DNA of 16,662 nucleotides. Source: Gemmatimonadota bacterium (GTDB taxonomy: Bacteria > Gemmatimonadota > Gemmatimonadetes > Palauibacterales > Palauibacteraceae). Shown piece by piece: positions 13,835 through 16,662 of the stretch; positions within the stretch are counted from its first letter, which is position 1, and every line of letters begins with the position of its first letter. The notes under the pieces are model-generated. The model made no database searches. It was not told the origin of the DNA and saw nothing but the letters and a program-made list of their open reading frames with translations. Location of the stretch: positions 1-16,662 of the forward strand of contig JAMJQV010000254.1 of the NCBI GenBank assembly GCA_023554435.1, read 5' to 3'. The translations under genes were made by a program, and so were the position numbers.

Positions 13835-15061
13835 GTGACCGGAACTCATGGCGGGGTGAAAAAGGGTTCCGGAGTCCCGGTGATCGTCCTGGGTCCCGGA
13901 CTGACAGCCCTCGGGGTGCAGCGGAGCCTTGCCCGGGTTGGGGTGACGACGTTCCTCGTCGATGACACGAACAGCATGGCTCGGCGCTCCCGGTGGGCGC
14001 GCAACCGGGTCATCGAGTATCCGGAGTCGCGGGATCCCGAGCCGCTGCACGCGCTGCTCGAGCGTTTGCCGTTCGACAAAGCCGTGCTCATCGCCACCAG
14101 CGACAAGTGGGCGGCTGCCGTCGCCGGCCTGCCGGACAGCATCCGCACACGGTTCGTCACCAGCATGCCGCCGCAAGCCGCCGTTGAGCTGCTTGGCGAC
14201 AAGGCGCTGTTCGCCGGCGCCCTCCAGCGACTCGACGTCCCACATCCGTGGACACGTGTCATCACGACGGCGCAGGATCTCGATACGATTCCCGATGAGC
14301 GGTGGCCGCATCTCTTCCTCAAGCCGGCCGACTCTCAGTCCTTCTCTCAGCTGTTCGGCGTGAAGGCCTTCTCGATAGCCGATCGAGCCGACGCTGCCGA
14401 ACGCTTGCGGCAGATGCATGAGGCGGGGATTGGTGCCGTGGCGCAGGAGTACATCCCGGGTCCGCCCGATCTGCACTACTTCATCGACGGATTCGTTGAC
14501 CGATTCGGTCGCGTGCGCGGCCTGCTGTCGCGTCGCCGCACCAGGATGTACCCGTTCGACTACGGCAACAGCACCTTTGTCAAGACCGTTCCCCTCGACA
14601 CGGTCTCGGGCGCCGTTGAGAGCCTGAAGACGCTCTTCGGCGACATCGAGTATCGCGGCATCTTCAGTGCCGAGTTCAAGCATGATCCGAGGGACGGTCG
14701 CTTCAGGCTGCTCGAGGTCAACGTGCGGCCCTGGTGGTACAACGAATTCACGGCACTGTGCGGGGTCAACGTGAGCGAACTCTCCTACCTCGATGCGCTG
14801 GAGTTGCCCGTGCCCGAACGTCTCTCATTCACGATCGGTGCTCGCCATGTGCTGATGCCCAGTGACTTGTTTGCCTACCTGGCCCTGCGAAGGACCTCGG
14901 AAGTGACGTTCCGGTCGTGGTCGCGTGACGTGTGGGGGGCGAGTGACGCCGTGTTCCGCTGGAATGACCCGTGGCCGGCGATCGAGTCGGTGCGGCACTA
15001 CCCACGCAGGGCGGCGCGCGAGATGAAGAGGATCTACGCCCGCTCCCGTAGCAATCGGTAG
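13835..15061 (+). CDS. ATP-grasp family carboxylate-amine ligase-like enzyme
   Basis: From GTG 13835 the protein has 408 residues. An N-terminal nucleotide-binding-like domain (VPVIVLGPGLTALGVQRSL, 14-32) is followed by an ATP-grasp domain with K123, K163 in LFLKPADSQ (160-168), the hinge QEYIPG (204-209), and metal and phosphate residues E280 in FSAEFK and E294, N296, R298 in LEVNVRP. ATP-grasp ligases activate a carboxylate as acyl phosphate and join it to an amine or similar nucleophile. Relatives of this general form (carbamoyl-phosphate-synthase-like) occur in surface polysaccharide loci, where they may attach amino acids to sugar acids or amino sugars; that role is inference here. The start is uncertain: GTG 13772 and GTG 13856 are in frame, and GGGA five bases before 13835 slightly favours it. 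The downstream gene is convergent, so this is probably monocistronic. Confidence 0.82.
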   Translation: MTGTHGGVKKGSGVPVIVLGPGLTALGVQRSLARVGVTTFLVDDTNSMARRSRWARNRVIEYPESRDPEPLHALLERLPFDKAVLIATSDKWAAAVAGLPDSIRTRFVTSMPPQAAVELLGDKALFAGALQRLDVPHPWTRVITTAQDLDTIPDERWPHLFLKPADSQSFSQLFGVKAFSIADRADAAERLRQMHEAGIGAVAQEYIPGPPDLHYFIDGFVDRFGRVRGLLSRRRTRMYPFDYGNSTFVKTVPLDTVSGAVESLKTLFGDIEYRGIFSAEFKHDPRDGRFRLLEVNVRPWWYNEFTALCGVNVSELSYLDALELPVPERLSFTIGARHVLMPSDLFAYLALRRTSEVTFRSWSRDVWGASDAVFRWNDPWPAIESVRHYPRRAAREMKRIYARSRSNR

Positions 15062-15109
15062 CAGCCCGAATGCCTTCTATGGGTGCGATGGACGGATGGC
15101 TCGTGCATC

Positions 15110-15135
15110 ACCCCGCCGACTAGGCCGATCGGGGT
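15110..15135. terminator. Weak hairpin in the convergent gap after the ATP-grasp gene
   Basis: ACCCCG (15110-15115) pairs with CGGGGT (15130-15135) across 14 bases. It lies between the stop of the ATP-grasp gene and the stop of the convergent secreted-protein gene, and touches the latter's last codon. There is no T-run; a bidirectional terminator role is only a possibility. Confidence 0.25.
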
Positions 15136-16662
15136 CAGCGGCCGACCTTGCCCGAGTTCGGATCGACCATCAGCGAGGACACATCCACAGCCTCGAACGC
15201 GGAGCCCGGGATGTCGTCCCATGCGTGGAGCACCTGGTTGTTCCATCGCTCGTCGGGCGCACCCGAGATGGACCACGAGGAGCCGTTGTCGGCGAGGATC
15301 AGCCCGTAGACCTTGAATGCCTGCAGGATCACCTGAATCTCCGCCGGGTAGCGGGAGATGTCGTAATCGGCTTTGAGGCGGAATCGCTGGCCCATCGGCG
15401 GGTAGTTCGATGCCGTGATGCTCGATGAGTCATGCCGGGCCGGCCAGACGTGGTCGCTCCGGGTGTCCGAAGCCGTGAAACGGATGGCGTGCGTGATCGC
15501 GCCGGACGCCACCTCGTCATAGGTGACGAGGCCCGGATAGATCGGGAGGCCAGCAGCGTCGGCCGACGTCCAGCCATCGGGCCGGAGGTCATTTGACCTC
15601 AAGTCGTATGTGGCGCCTGAGTCTGCACTCCACGAGCCGTTGCCGAGGGGGAAGGCCCGATAGAGCTCATAGAGCACGCACTCCTCGCGATCGACGACGA
15701 TCACATGCCGGTCGCCGGACGCATCGGGGCCGCCCTCGATGGGCGCGTCGGCGGGGATGGGGAAGGGACCAGGATCGGATTCGTTCCCCCAGGCGGTGTA
15801 GATGATCTCGACGTCCGGTTCGCCGGCCGCGATGTTGACGAACGGGATTCCGATCGGGCTGGTCGAACCTGGTGGCCACACCCCGGAGCCGAAGTCGGCG
15901 TGCAGGGTCTCGTTGGCTCCGATGGCGGCGATGTACTGGCTGGATCGGGCATCGACCGGCAGGTCGTCGACGCGGCGGTTCCAGATGTTGTCTTCAGGAA
16001 ATGTCGGACACGACGGGGGAGGATTGGCGAGTTCGCCGAAGCGCCCGGCTACGGGCATGTACGAGGGGAAGCCGCCTGCGTGGGAGGCGTCGGCATTGCC
16101 TTGGCTGTTCTCGTACCGCAGGTATGTCGTGGTGTTCGACGGTCGGAACAATCCCGGGGAGTCGATCCCGTTGCCCGTCCAGTCGCCGGAGATGAATCGA
16201 TCCCCGGGATTCCCGTAGATGAAGCTGTTGTCGGCGATCCCGGTGGTGTTCGTGTTGCGGTAGTAGACCAAACCGGTCGTGGCGCGATGCAGACCGGGAG
16301 TGTCTCGCCCATCGCCGTTGAAGTCGCCGACGAAGGGCTGATCGCCGGGGTTCCCGAAGAGATAGGAGTAGTCGGCAGGGCCGAGACCGCCACCACTGGT
16401 TCCGAGCTCGTTGATGATGTAGAACGTCTGATTCGACGGGCGGTAGATCGACACGGTGTCGCAGCCGTCACCGTTGAAGTCGCCGACGAAGGGCACGTCG
16501 CCCGGATCACCGAAGTAGAACGAGACATCGGCGATTCCCTGCGTGTTCGTGTTGCGCAGGTACACGTAGCCGTCGGATTGCCGGTAGAGGCCGGGCGTGT
16601 CGACGCCATCACAGTTCCAGTCGCCCGCAAACGGATAGTCTGCCGGATTGCCGTAGTAGAAC
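15135..16662 (-). CDS. Secreted FG-GAP/VCBS-like repeat protein with an unrecognised C-terminal domain, 5'-truncated
   Basis: The frame is open to the right edge, so the N-terminus and any signal peptide are missing; 508 complete codons are visible before the TGA at 15135-15137. The first part has four repeats of 47-52 residues, each with a (N/D)PxD segment, a DxNxDGxD-type loop (DFNGDGCD, DFNGDGRD, DWNCDGVD, DWTGNGID) and a (L/I)(Y/H/F)R segment, then a partial fifth. Such repeats build beta-propeller-like folds, often bind calcium, and occur on secreted adhesins and surface proteins. The C-terminal part (about 290 residues, starting near FPEDNIWNRR) contains SDPGPFPIPADAPIEGGPD, HVIVVD, YELY, THAIRF, RFRLKADYDIS and LADNGSSW. 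It is homologous to the domain of the 2144-3352 protein. Function is unknown; glycan binding or processing at the cell surface is a reasonable guess. Confidence 0.85.
   Translation of the reverse strand, partial: FYYGNPADYPFAGDWNCDGVDTPGLYRQSDGYVYLRNTNTQGIADVSFYFGDPGDVPFVGDFNGDGCDTVSIYRPSNQTFYIINELGTSGGGLGPADYSYLFGNPGDQPFVGDFNGDGRDTPGLHRATTGLVYYRNTNTTGIADNSFIYGNPGDRFISGDWTGNGIDSPGLFRPSNTTTYLRYENSQGNADASHAGGFPSYMPVAGRFGELANPPPSCPTFPEDNIWNRRVDDLPVDARSSQYIAAIGANETLHADFGSGVWPPGSTSPIGIPFVNIAAGEPDVEIIYTAWGNESDPGPFPIPADAPIEGGPDASGDRHVIVVDREECVLYELYRAFPLGNGSWSADSGATYDLRSNDLRPDGWTSADAAGLPIYPGLVTYDEVASGAITHAIRFTASDTRSDHVWPARHDSSSITASNYPPMGQRFRLKADYDISRYPAEIQVILQAFKVYGLILADNGSSWSISGAPDERWNNQVLHAWDDIPGSAFEAVDVSSLMVDPNSGKVGR
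16083..16661 (-). repeat. Four tandem FG-GAP-like coding repeats
   Basis: Coding units run on the minus strand at 16661-16521 (47 codons), 16520-16365 (52), 16364-16224 (47) and 16223-16083 (47), followed by a degenerate partial unit. Units 1 and 3 are most alike (NTNTQGIAD and NTNTTGIAD). Unit 2 has a 5-residue Gly-rich insertion. Unit 4 has lost one Asp of the calcium loop (DWTGNGID). The array continues past the right edge. Confidence 0.8.

Noticed and set aside
13554..13838. Small plus-strand open frame (94 codons) in the divergent region
   Set aside because: It has no ribosome site, no recognisable domain, and a composition typical of non-coding GC-rich DNA.
13682..14683. 333-codon open frame on the minus strand
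   Set aside because: It is antisense to the ATP-grasp gene, whose motifs are intact on the plus strand.
1..16662. CRISPR arrays, transposases, integrases or defence genes
   Set aside because: No regularly spaced direct repeats or mobile-element genes are visible; the only tandem repeats are coding FG-GAP-like units.

Overview
The window is high-GC DNA, about 16.7 kb, from what looks like an actinomycete. The proteins are rich in Ala, Arg, Gly and Val, GTG starts are common, and ribosome sites are AGGAG-like. The secreted protein at the right end carries NPGDxPFVGDFNGDG-type repeats of a kind I associate with Acidimicrobiia and related Actinomycetota. That taxonomic placement is inference; there is no rRNA or tRNA gene to anchor it. 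No mobile element, CRISPR array or tRNA gene was seen.

Functionally this is a surface or exopolysaccharide (EPS) locus of the Wzx/Wzy type. From left to right it holds: the C-terminal part of a NodB-type polysaccharide deacetylase (+, cut by the window start); a GT4 glycosyltransferase (-) whose 3' end overlaps the deacetylase by 20 bp; a membrane-anchored extracytoplasmic protein of unknown function (+, 2144-3352); and a five-gene minus-strand run at 10533-3447. In transcription order the run is a membrane GT2 glycosyltransferase, a Wzz-like protein, an O-antigen-polymerase-like protein fused to a second Wzz-like domain, a polyprenyl-phosphate glycosyl-1-phosphate transferase, and a GT4 glycosyltransferase. 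To the right are another GT4 gene (+), a Wzx-like flippase (-), an ATP-grasp enzyme (+), and a secreted FG-GAP-like repeat protein (-) that runs off the right edge.

The likely pathway is as follows. The glycosylphosphotransferase loads the first sugar phosphate onto undecaprenyl phosphate. The GT4 and GT2 enzymes extend the repeat unit, the flippase exports it, and the Wzy-Wzz fusion with its stand-alone Wzz-like partner polymerises it and sets chain length. The deacetylase and the ATP-grasp ligase could modify the glycan. No Wza-type outer-membrane exporter, tyrosine kinase or phosphatase is visible here.

Three things stand out. (1) The polymerase is fused to a Wzz-like domain that resembles the product of the gene directly upstream. 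(2) The two secreted proteins near opposite ends of the locus (2144-3352 and 15135 to the right edge) share an unrecognised domain of about 270 residues. (3) The 225-bp spacer inside the main operon (6195-6419) holds a nested set of inverted repeats able to form mutually exclusive hairpins, a candidate attenuator.
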